Source: Pomacea canaliculata (taxonomy: Eukaryota; Mollusca; Gastropoda; Architaenioglossa; Ampullariidae). From it: a stretch of 64,000 bases of DNA. Of this stretch, positions 25,322-36,136 are shown one piece after another; the first letter of the stretch is position 1, and each line of letters opens with the position of its first letter. The position numbers and the translations under genes were made by a program. Where the stretch lies: NCBI RefSeq assembly GCF_003073045.1, contig NC_037602.1:1302001-1366000 (forward strand), written 5' to 3'. The notes below the pieces were generated by a model, which was not told the DNA's origin, made no database searches, and was given only the letters and a program-made list of their open reading frames with translations.

Positions 25322-28300
25322 CAGGCCCGGTTCTACCTATTAGGCGAACTAGGCCGTCGCCTAGGGCGCAGCGACCGAGGGGGGCGGAAAAAATGGCCTG
25401 CTTTTTTTTAAGATGAATAATTTTAGGGGATTACAAAATGATATTAGCAGGACACTTTTCCTCTGCTTGTAGACTGACCACCACGCTAGTTTCTCAGTAC
25501 ATGTATGACAGGAAAACCCCATTATCGCATTATCCAGGGCGCACCTGCAGTGACCACAGCTAACCGGCAGGGAGGTAGAGGGCGGGAGAGGGGCGGGGAG
25601 GGGCGCTGAGAGGGGCGGTGTTGGTGGAAGGCAAAGGAAGGCAAAGGACAAAGGTGAAAGGCACCTTTCATCAGCTTGTAGGTTGACTTCACCGAGTTTC
25701 TCAGTTCATGTAGTGATGTAGTACAGGAAAACCCATTATTACAGGGCGCACTTGAAGTGACCAGCTAACCAGCGGGGGGGGGGGGGGGGGGGGGGAAGAA
25801 GAGGGCGGAGGATAGACAGCGGAGGGGCGGGTTGGTGGATGGGACTCAGTGCGGACCCCTAGGATGGAGTGGACTACATTCCTCTAATACCAAGCTCACC
25901 TTTCTTTCTTCTATCCTACTTTGGAAGATGTTCCACACTTATGCATTGAAAACACTGCAGCTGAGATCAGGGACAACAACACTGACTTAAGTTTGCTACG
26001 AGTTTGGTTATGACAACTAAACAGTTGCTCAATATTGTTTACACTTACGAACTTGCAACCCGAAGGAACTTACCTAATGTCACCAACGCGTTCTTAGTTA
26101 ATAAGAGTATTAAAGTCTTTAGCAGACAAACATCAAGGTAGAGCCATTTGAAGTTTATAGCATATCTACTTACTGACACTGATGGCCTATAGTCTTGTAC
26201 TTACTGTTGTGACTCATGGTCGTGAATATTTAACTTTCTTATTAATTATTAAATTTCTGTTCGATTGGTGTATTACGCTTTAGTTGTCAAATTGTAATGT
26301 TTATTTTTATTATCTAAGAGTGCATCTGTTTGTCTACAGTTTGAATGGCTAGCTTGTTGTTATGCTCCATTGACAGAATATTTGAAATTGGTTATTAAGA
26401 GATAATGCGTACTAAGACCTACAGTCTATATACTTCTCTTGTTTTCAACAAACCCTATGCTGGACACCACGCAGTGTTGATCACTGGACTGTGTTTGGGG
26501 AGCTGCCCTGACACCATGATTTACAACTTTGCATTGTTAGTGTCCAGAAGACTCTCTCTTGACAGACCTTGCTCCCCGCCCACCTGTGAGGTGTGACTGT
26601 GGTGTGACTTTGGATGGGAACAAAGTAGCTGCTATCAGGGTGGTCTAGAGGCTGGAAGCTGTGATAGCTTGAGTTTTAGACCACACAGCAAACTAAGACC
26701 AGAGCAAGGTGCTACACATTTCTTGTCTCCATCAGTGTGCACTCCATAAAACCTTTTACACGAGTGTTTGAGATCCCGCTACTCATAAGTGTAGGTCTGA
26801 TTTGGGAGGCATGCAAGCATCCATGTGTGTATGATGCACGCCTGCAATTGAAAAACAGACGTACCTTTTCTTGACAAAAAGTAGTTCTTACTTATAAGTT
26901 ATTAATCAAATCTGACAGCAAATTCTCGAAAAAGATTTAATTTTAGTAAGCCAATCTTTGACACTTCTGGGTTCTAACGCCTCTGGTCGTAATGAGTTCT
27001 TGTAGAAAACCACTTTTCTACTATTTTTAAGCAGCAAACATGTAGTCAGTTCGCTTTTACTTGTTAGTTCATCTGTAAGATGAGAAAGAAGAGAACAATT
27101 GAAAGGACTTGCCGATGGAGGTGCTAGCAGCTAGGTGGACAGGCCCACAGGTAGCGATAAATCTGTCACAGTTAATGACCAGTCGGATCAGACTAGAAGA
27201 CTGGACAAAGAAGGTGGTGCGATGTTACTTGATAGTTGTCCGTGAGATGAGAAAGAGAGAGGAGAGAAAGATTGAAAGGACCTCAGTGGGGTGGCTTAGT
27301 GGAGAAGGGTAGAGATAAATCTCTACCACTTTAAACAAAGTCAGATCACATTACTAGGGCTGGACAGCCAGAGTGGGGAAGTAGTTTGAACTTTGAACTT
27401 AAAACCCACAGGACGATGTACAAACCTCACTTTTCTGAGCGGCTGCAGACATCTTGTGCTGCTGTTTGAATTGACTTTGTAATCGTCTGTTCGGGTGCTT
27501 GGAGCGATCATCCTTCCACAGCTGAGTCAGTAAAGGTTGTGAACTGCATTTAGCCTGCCAGACTGAACAGAGCTACTGTCCTACAGCCACTTCATGAGAG
27601 TTTTAAAGATAAGTTCGCATGAATTTTATACACTGTGACATAGCTGTATATATTTTATTAACACGATTTATGTCTTTCTTTACATTAATTTCATTTCCTT
27701 ATTTCTTACAGTGCTTATTTTGATTGTGTGGATGCAACGGGTTGCGATAGCGGTGGTGTCACTTTTTGCAAAACTGTTCATTGCACAAACGGGTCCGTTA
27801 CAGTCTGGTGGTCTTTATCACATCACAATCGTGTTTAGTTCTGAGACAGACCGCCGCAATCATTACTGGTAATATTTAAGCCTAGCTTTCTTGTTTGAAG
27901 TGCGTCCATTGAAGACAGATTTAAACAGTTTCAGGAGCACAGTGCATTATTTGGATTTCTTTATGATATCCAAAGCATTTCTGAAAAACCAAGGAAGGAC
28001 ATTCTACTATCTTGCGAGGTCTTGGCAAAGGCACTAATGCACAGAGACAGCAAAGACATTGAAGTGGAGGAACTCTGTTCTGAATGACAGGTTGTGGCTA
28101 GAAGACTTCCCAAGCCTAACATGAACCCCAAAGAAGTCTTAATATTCATAATCCAACATCAGCTATTTGATATTGTGCCGAATGTTGTAGTGTCTCTCAG
28201 AATTTTATTGATCCTTCCAATTTCTGTTGCCAGTGCAGAACGGAGTTTCTCAAAATTAAAATTAATTAAAAACTATACGAGATCAACAATGTTGCAAGAG

Positions 28301-28548
28301 AGACTGACTGGGCTGGCCACCATATCTGTTGAGCATGACTTGGCAAATGCACTCAATCTGAAGGAACTGATAACTCGTTTTGTACAGCAAAAAGCAAGAA
28401 AAGTGAGGTTTTAAGCATCAATTTCAGGACCAGGACTAAATAAATTGCAAAACAAATGATATAACATGGTTCACTTTTTGTGAGGTGGGGGGGGGGGCGC
28501 AGAATTTTTCTTTCGCCTAGGGCGCAACACAGCCTAGCGCCGGCCCTG
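25322..28548 (+). mobile_element. hAT-superfamily DNA transposon, non-autonomous or decayed
   Basis: The element is bounded by a perfect 8-bp direct repeat GGCACAGC (25314-25321 and 28549-28556), the target duplication length of hAT. Its ends are imperfect inverted repeats: it starts CAGGCCCGG with GTCGCCTAGGGCGCAG nearby, and ends with TCGCCTAGGGCGCAAC and CCGGCCCTG. A transposase C-terminus lies at 27902-28414. Internal duplications are present: about 25450-25600 recurs at 25655-25770, and about 27065-27200 at 27232-27380. A run of about 20 G occurs at 25775-25795. The upstream two thirds show no transposase, so the element could move only with help in trans, if at all. Confidence 0.9.
27902..28414 (+). 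pseudogene. hAT transposase C-terminal part (dimerisation region)
   Basis: One frame runs from SIEDRFKQFQEHSALFGFLY through LPISVASAERSFSKLKLIKN to the end KVRF and a TAA. SVASAERSFSKLKLIKNYTR is the signature of the hAT C-terminal dimerisation domain, of the ZMYM1-like or ZBED-like type. A single in-frame TGA lies at 28085-28087. The catalytic N-terminal two thirds are missing. Lies inside the element at 25322-28548. Confidence 0.88.
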
Positions 28549-28891
28549 GGCACAGCAGCAGGTTGTGTGCTGAGGCCAAGATGAAGGCTTTAAAACCCTC
28601 GCCATGGAGACCTTTGAGTTTCATGTTGTAACGACCGGTGGTGCCACCTTTGTTGTTTCACTGATACTCTGCAGGCAGCTGGTGCCAAGGATCTGGTCCA
28701 ACCAAGTTATAATTCAAGATACAAACATTCTGGTTTCTCTTATATTGCAACTCTTACTATTTATGAGGCGTTACCTACATATGCTTTATGGTATTTTTAT
28801 TTTGCTTTGGGATTTGCAAAGTGGAGTGACTTCGAATTGAAATTGCTAATTAGTTGTTATTGTTTCATGACAGATTGTTTATGTTGGCAGA
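28549..28891. other. Short intergenic stretch before arrestin copy 4
   Basis: Begins with the right target duplication of the hAT element. No gene is seen. It ends in a splice acceptor (tgttggcag ending at 28890) directly before the start of copy 4, so the hAT element may lie within the 5' UTR intron of copy 4. Confidence 0.45.
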
Positions 28892-31800
28892 ATGGGCAAG
28901 CTGAACATCTTCGAAATTTCCCTCAATAATACGCGGGGTGTGTTTTACGCCGGACAAAACCTTTTGGGACACTGCACCCTGGAACTCAACAGTGAACTGA
29001 CTCTCAGAGGTAAAGAGCATGTGGATATTTAATGCTTCAAAGACCAACATGAATGGTTTACTTTTGTGGCAGATAACAGTAGATATAGACGATATAGACC
29101 TAACCTGTAAATTTCAGCCTCCAGACCCATCCGTCAATTAGTTAATTTTGATGAGGCCTACATTCTGTCATTGTCACACAAGTCAAGATTATTCAGGCTG
29201 AAAATGTCTGATTACTACCGAGCACATAAGTCACATAAAACTTTGCATGAACTCCTCATGAAAATCTCCCACAACAACCGCAAGTGTCTCGAACTTTCTT
29301 AGGAAAATTTGTGGCTTTTGCCGCGTTGCCACTCGGGGTTGAGGAAAGTCCAATCAATGTAAGCAATCACGGCGAATGGGAATGTATTGTTTGAAGGGAC
29401 ATCTACCCCTAAAGACGACTAACTGTTCATTTTCTTAGGGTTCTTACGATTCTTTCAAGTTATTTACCCAAAAATCAAATATTTCAGAGATTGGTGATAG
29501 CTTTTCATCGGGTCGCCTTTGAAGTCGCTCAGCATCATCATCACATCGAAGCACTCTCATCAGTTGCACGAATTTAGCTTTGAGCATCGCTTTGGGATAA
29601 ACAGCTTTTCCGTGCTTCCTGCTCCACAACTGTTCTTTCGGTTCATCCTGAGCTTTACAAACACCAGTCAAACTCAGTAAACTCATAAAGCACTCAAACT
29701 GATTGTTAGTCATCTTCTTCTAGTTTTAGCCATAAACTAGTTCACTCTCCTTCTTCGTCCATTTTATAATGTCACAAATCACGACACACAGGGAGGGCGA
29801 GGGGACAAATGGATGACGTCATGTTTATTTCTTGGAATTCATCCGTCAGCACGTGACATTTACACCCGGGGTCTGAACGATGGTTAATGAAAGAATTTTA
29901 ATTTGCGCTACGATTTTTGCAGATATTTGAAAATTTGTTTCATCCACAATGAGTCCACCACTAAAGTGTAAAAGTCAAGAAATTTTAAAATGTTGAGATA
30001 AACGGTTTGAGTTTGTGTCTCGTTGTTACACTTAGGGATCAGATTGAAGTTCGAAGGCAGAGGTCACGTGCACTGGACAGAAACACACCAGAAGGTCACA
30101 TGGAAATATTCCAGGTCAGAGACAATCACTTTCTCCGATAGTGAACAGTACTTCAATCAAGAAGTTCTCTTGTTTGGAATTCGTAAGTGAAAATTCTCTT
30201 GTTTGGAATTCGCAAATGAACATTTTAGTTTTGAGAGAGAGAGAGAGGATGACAATATGACACCTAAAATGATAGCTTGTCCTTCTTGATAAAGCTGTGT
30301 GCCAAAGTCACATGAACCTCTTGATGCAAACAATACAGATAGTAATACTGTAGTCAAAGTGCCAAGTACCAATATTTTCCCATACAGGGGGGGGGGAGTT
30401 TGCGGCATTTCGGAAGTTTGACAATTCAACACATTTCAGTAAAGAAAGGCCTTGAGGAGAGCAACAGGATAAGTTCTGAGATGTATAGAGAGAAGCGTAA
30501 TCTTGACACTCACAGGTTTACACAATTCATTGGGAAAGTGAACGAGATGATGATGATGATGATGATGTGTATGTGTGTCCGCGCCCACAGTGCCCTCGGA
30601 AGGTCGGAGCACGAGCAGTCTGTCTGCCGGCCGCCACACCTTTCCTTTCTGCTTCGTCCTGCCCGAGGACCTGCCGTCATCGTTCGAGGGCGTCCATGGC
30701 TACGTGCGATACGTCGTCAAGGCCATCATCGACCGGCCCTGGAAGTTCGACCACACCACGAAGTGCAACTTCACGGTCATCGGCATCCTCAACCTCAATT
30801 CCGAGCCCAACGCCTCGGTAGGATTCATCATCGCCATCATCATCATTGAAAGTTTCAGGAACGAGAGCAACTGTAAAAAAAAAAAAAAAAGCATTAAAGC
30901 CCTGAGCCAGAAAAGTTTTATACACAGATTTACATATTGAGACACTGGTATCATGCGCTAATGGAAAGCACAGACAATATATGTTACAATGTGTGTAATA
31001 TAGTTTGTATGCTGTATGTTATATGTTTATGCTGTGTGTTGTATGCTGCAGATGACTGTGCAGGGTCAGAACCAGAAGACCCTGTGTTGTCTGTGTTGTG
31101 CCAGTGGCCCCCTGTCGGCGGAGTTCAGCCTGCAGCGCCGGGGTTACGTGCCGGGGGAGGCGGTGCCGTTGTCGGCACACATCGAGAACAGCAGCAACCG
31201 TCTGATCTCCAAGTCCCATGTCGACCTCAAGATGGTGAGACGACGAGCTTGCTGGACATACACCTCACCTAGCGAGATGTCTGTCTTACTGTACTTACTT
31301 TTGTCTCATTTCTCATTGTAGGAAAAGCATTACTAAAGCATTACTAAAGCATTACTAAAAGATAAACGGTGCTAATGCCAAAAGAAAGTAAGTTCTTGTC
31401 CAAGAGTATTTCTTTAACCAGATTCTCAGACACAATCACTTGTGCACCTTTACTTGCTTCACAAAGAACAACACAAGTCCTAACAGCACACCTGCATACC
31501 TGAAGGTCTGAGCTCAACCGCTCCAAAGCCGCTATTAACAGCCACAACCCAAATGCTCAAATACTCATTTACTGAGGTTCACAAGAAAGAGCCAAACGGC
31601 TCCAGTGACCGAAACACTGCATCACCATAGAAATACAAACACAAATGTGACGGTCCACCCGTAGAAAGAAGAAATAAAAGAATTGTGGTAAAATAAGAGA
31701 AAATTGTAGGTGACGAGGCAACCTGTCTTCTTTCAGATTAGCACATTCCACAGCACAACCAAGAGTCGCTCGGTTTCCAAGGAGATTGGAAGGGTAGAGG

Positions 31801-32597
31801 AGGGACCTATTGGGGCAGGACAAACGTTCACCTGGGACAGACAGCAGTTTGTCATCCCTCCGCTTCCTCCATCTTACCTTAATGGATGCCGAATCATCGA
31901 CATCAAGTACATTTTACAGGTGTGTACCCTTTGATTATTGTAAAATTATATAAGCCCTGATTGTACGTGTCTTCTTCTCAGGAAAATTATGTTTCACGGA
32001 ACAATGTCCACGCCGAAATATTGTGGATTTTTCTTTGGAATTCCTTATTGACATTGTTCTTATTGAGACTTACAATTATAAATTTCAAACGTATTTTCCA
32101 TGCGTTTCATTTCTGTTAATATCTGATTTAGAAGTTAATTGCCAAAACTGAAAGAAATGAAGAAAACATACTCCTTAGTTCATATAGAGACGCAGGGATG
32201 CTACAAAAACATAAAAAGCTTCTCAACGGCTCATCTGAATGCGCGGAACTATTTGCTCTACTGTTGTTACCTTTTGTCCCTCTTCTAGCTGAGCGTCGTG
32301 CCGTCAGGTCTGTCCAAGAATCTGGAGGTTCCACTGGACATCATCATCGGCACAATCCCCCTTCTCCAAGTCGTCGAGAATAACCCACCTCGAGCCTCCG
32401 AGCCCTCCCAAGCTCTGGTGGCTTCCGACCAGCCGTCCAGCGTCACCTACCCGATGGTCATGGGAGGGCCAGGCACCCTGTCCTCTCCTCCCAGCTACAG
32501 CCAGTTGCCGGACCTGCCGATTTTCCCACCCAGCTACTACCCCGACATACGTAAGCGGATAGTAGATCATCATCGTCGTCCTCGTCGTCGTCATCAT

Positions 32598-32661
<64 letters not shown>

Positions 32662-33069
32662 CCACGCCCTCAGCATTGCTAACAGCTAGCAAGTGGTGTG
32701 AATTTCGAGTGGTATTCTGCATTCTTAGCTTATCATGCATGTATTCATCCTGTATTTCTGTAAACTAGGGTTTATCCTGCTACTCCAGTGTCATGAGCTA
32801 ATAATCCCTCAATTTGTATTCCGTAAACTAGTTTTATCCTGCTTTCATATTCATCTTGTTGCTCCTACAAAATTGTATTTGTTGTTTACATTCAGCACGC
32901 TGTTGTCTTCATTCTGTCATCCGCAGCCCCTCCATCATACAGCGAGAGCATGCTTGGCAGCCTGGGTGTCAGAGATGAGGATGATCAAGAGAACTCAGTA
33001 GGAAACCCGACACACATGCCCGTGTACCCGTATTACGACTGGGGCTACCAGCCCACCACCATGAACTGA
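28892..33069 (+). CDS. Alpha-arrestin (ARRDC-like) copy 4, divergent, three tail PPxY motifs
   Basis: Seven coding exons: 28892-29009, 30036-30182, 30591-30817, 31052-31234, 31737-31919, 32289-32550 and 32927-33069. They total 1263 nt (420 aa plus TGA). Exons 1-5 equal the other copies in length and all phases match. It starts MGKLNIFEISLNNTRGVFYA. The N domain has LKFEGRGHVHWTE and LPEDLPSSFEG; the C domain has QKTLCCLCCASGPLSAEF, RRGYVPGE and VPLDIIIGTIPLLQVV. The tail differs from the sisters and carries PPSY at about 353-356, 366-369 and 375-378, against one in each sister. Exons 3, 4 and 6 are GC-rich with many C/G third positions, unlike the AT-rich sisters. Intron 1 holds an antisense piggyBac remnant. 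Role by family: PPxY adaptor for NEDD4-type ligases, possibly with higher avidity. Confidence 0.92.
29250..29720 (-). mobile_element. piggyBac-type transposase remnant in intron 1 of arrestin copy 4
   Basis: The minus-strand frame 29713-29444 encodes LWSRKHGKAVYPKAMLKAKF, then RCDDDAERLQRRPDEKLSPI. This matches the N-terminal part of the piggyBac transposase domain (LW..., RFDD, RR..DKLAPI). After two stop codons in the same frame, 29440-29380 encodes NEQLVVFRGRCPFKQYIP, the family's DEQL.FRGR.P.RQY motif with Asn for the first Asp. The segment between the two motifs is deleted and later motifs are absent. It is a dead fragment, antisense to the host gene. Confidence 0.85.
32598..32660. repeat. 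(CAAT)n microsatellite in intron 6 of arrestin copy 4
   Basis: About 15 uninterrupted CAAT units directly downstream of a GTC/CAT-rich tract (32566-32597). Lies in the intron after exon 6. Confidence 0.9.
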
Positions 33070-34561
33070 CTGGTCTGTCTCCCACGTGTCACTACTGGAC
33101 TACACCATAGACTCTAGTGCACGGATTGTGGACATTTAACAAGTTCGATAAACTTTCAGGGTTTCCTCAAATTTTCTGGCCATTAATTGCAAAGCTCATT
33201 ATTTCCTTCCATTATTGCCAGAGCAAATAACTCTGAAAGTGGACGAGCTGTTGTTATGTACAAACTGCTATCTACGGGACCACCAGGTGTCCAGTGTTCA
33301 CCTTGTACGGTTTGTGATGGCATCACCTGGCTGCTTTTGTTGCTGGTATGGTTTTATTCCAGCACCGGACTACACACCAGCATTTGTTAATAAGCTGTCT
33401 GATTAGACCCGTGAATGCGATTTGCTGGAATATTAATAATTTCTTTGCTATTCTAGTAAATACTTCAGAACCTTGTTAGATATTCAGCAATTTCAAGGTA
33501 GTATACACGTCTTATTCGTCTACTGATAAATAATTATTAATTTTTAAATTGCAGCACTTAATAGGTAAGAAGGTGCGTGCGTGTGAGGATCTCCAAAGCT
33601 CGACTCAGTCAAGTGTTTCTAATGACAAAGTTTGCTCAAGTCTGACACATCAAAGTATTTCTTGTGATCACGAAAACAAAACCTTGCTCAAACTTGACAC
33701 ACTCCATTGTCTTGCCTGCTGGTGTGGAGAGCATCCTGTGGTCACCCAGACATTATTTTGTCCGCATGTGCGTCTACGTCATCAACGTTGACATCACGCG
33801 CTGTGCATAATTAACACCTGCACAAGGTGTTCATGCTGCACACCGTTTGCTCCACGTGTTTCCGCAAAAAAGTTTTCAGTTAATTGCAATTAAATAAGCT
33901 TTAATACCCTTATATCGCAATAGATAGGTGCACACGCTCACATTATATCTTTGGGAATACTTTTACAAATTATATTTGCACAAAAATAATATTGCAAAGA
34001 TGCTATATTTTAGTGTTTGCGTACACATTTGTGGGAAACATTTTAAATTACTACGCTGCAGGTAGGTTTTACAACTTTTATCAGTTTTGCATTGTGAACA
34101 ATTTTTAAAGGGTTCCTTTTTATCTTAAAAAGATAATTTGGTTAATTTTCACTACCTTGTGAAAAAGGTCTGGCTATAGCAGCTTTAGTTTTATTATTAT
34201 TATTATGAAAGAATTATTTATTGTTTGGTGCTTATATTTCTAAAAACTAAGGAGTGCGGAGACAGACCTGAATCGGATGACAATGGCGTCGATGGTTTTG
34301 CTGAGATGATGCTGGTTCAGATGGGGGAGGCCTGTGTTCAAAGCCAGTGTTCATTGCCTATGCTCTTTCAAAGTCTTTATTTTGCTACATGTCTTAAAAT
34401 ATATTGTTCGACAATATTCAGAAGAAGATGTGTGTGAAATGTAATAAAATTTTATGAATAATGGGTTTACAGAGCACAAAAAGTGATTATCGCAAGGAAC
34501 CGACTCTGTCTTGACATTACTCTTGTGTTAGTGCTTCACGTGACTTTTGCTTTATGTACAG

Positions 34562-34636
34562 TCCACACACACACACTCACACACACTCACACACACACAC
34601 TCACACACACACTCACACTCACACACTCACACACAT
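34562..34636. repeat. CA/CT-interrupted dinucleotide microsatellite
   Basis: Runs of CA broken at intervals by CTCA. The open frame through it, rich in His and Thr, is a repeat artefact. Confidence 0.9.
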
Positions 34637-35189
34637 GCTTGTACGTGTACAAATAAACTCATAAACCCAAAAGCATGTTACCATCCAAAGCCTTATTATT
34701 TGGCCATCCTTTGCACATCCATGAAAGACATTCTTTAAAAAATCAAATTTTCGTCTTTGGATCTGGTGGTTTTGTTTAGCAGGTTGATCGTTGAAGAAAA
34801 CATGTCATTATAATGATCTGTAATAACAACGAGTAATGATCTGTAATAACGAGGAGTGGTAATTTGAATGTGTAAATGATCAGAAAAGCTGACTATCCCA
34901 CGGGTGGTGGGTGAGCACTTGTAACAGCCGTTGTACCCGTCGCGGGGTGTGGACAGGTAACTGCTCAGCCATGACGTAGACGTTTCCATGGTGCTACCCG
35001 TTCCCGCAACCTTACTCGTGGTGCTAAGGGGAGGGGAGGAGAGTTTGTTTATTCCTTGTTGCTACGTCGAGGAGCCTAGGGCCGCAGGGGAGGAGCAGGG
35101 TACCGTGGGTCACTTTGTCCCAACCACAGCCTGTCAAGTCGCCCCGTCTATAGCCTTCCCAGCAAGACCACATCGCCCCAGCAGCGAAG

Positions 35190-35378
35190 GAAGGGGGGGC
35201 ATTGGTGTTTTACGCCGTGTCAGCAACTAAGGCTATATTACGGCAAGCAGCCAGCCCTGTAAACAGATGCCACATGCAGAGAAAGAATAGCGTGCCCGAG
35301 ACGAGAAATGAACTCTGAGCAGCCAACCTTCACTGTATTGGTGACAGGCGCTAACCGTTGCGCCACCGGACCGCTGCC
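35190..35378 (-). repeat. tRNA-derived SINE (- copy)
   Basis: The reverse complement opens near GGTCCGGTGGCGCAACGGTT (A-box-like), then CACCAATACAGTGAAGGTTG and a B-box-like GAGTTCAT stretch, and closes with ATATAGCCTTAGTTGCTG and AAACACCAATGCC. It matches the copy at 15988-16170 over head and tail. The A box is better preserved here than in the other copy. Confidence 0.78.
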
Positions 35379-36136
35379 CCAGCAGCGAAAGCGAATTGTC
35401 ACAGGACCAAACGAGACATTAATTGTTCGAACTACCTATGGTTCTGTTCATAATATTTGACATTTCTATCTACCGTGTCATCGGTGTGATCAAAGATACT
35501 ATAAATACTACTTATCAAACGATTCAAAAATGCTTTGGTTGAATCTCGAAAGCCGATGTCTGGGTACCCGCCATCGACAGTGCCTATAGCCAGCTAGACC
35601 ACCCGCCAATGTGTCCGTACGTTACACTGGGTGGACGGTTCATCGGTCTGTGTACAGTCCTATAGCCTGGGAAACAGTTGGCCTCGCTTTGATGAATTGT
35701 TGCAGGTGAATGGCGCAGTTCAACTCTAGCTCTCATAAACTCTCGCTTTATCAAACCTAACGTTACGCGTAGGGCGTTATCTCCACCCGGGTGTGCGCAG
35801 GAGTGTGCCGCGTGGTCCAGTACATACCCACAGGAAACAGTCTGCTGGGTTGCTGTACAGATATGTAACCAGCAGACACGCATGTAACTGATCCGCCACC
35901 AAACAAAGATACACCGAAAAATGAAACGCCTACTCTTTCCCTGACACCACCCAAAACATCTGAGGTAAAGGATGTCCCATATAGGGAGAGAGAGAGGAAG
36001 GGTACAAAAAAATAAAGGGTGGTGGTATCCAGCAAACCAGTCGGAGTCTCGTTGAGACCTGGGTGGCCTTTGTCCTAGTTACCCTGTAAAGGTACTTCCT
36101 TAGTCAGACATTACCGCTGGTGTATACAATTCTAAG

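Larger units (their letters stand above)
33070..36136. other. Intergenic region between the arrestin and C3orf38-like clusters
   Basis: No gene was recognised. Contents: the 3' flank of arrestin copy 4; an ATT run near 34191-34205; a CACACACACT-type microsatellite at about 34562-34636; a short direct repeat of AATGATCTGTAATAAC at 34813 and 34835; a SINE at about 35190-35378. Immediately upstream of gene A is a GA-rich tract near 35983. I saw no convincing TATA box. Confidence 0.45.

Noticed and set aside
30400-30849. 149-codon open frame with a His-rich end
   Set aside because: It overlaps exon 3 of arrestin copy 4 in another frame; the His run is the shadow of a CAT/ATC-rich tract.
34547-34738. 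His/Thr-rich small protein
   Set aside because: Produced entirely by the CA/CT microsatellite.
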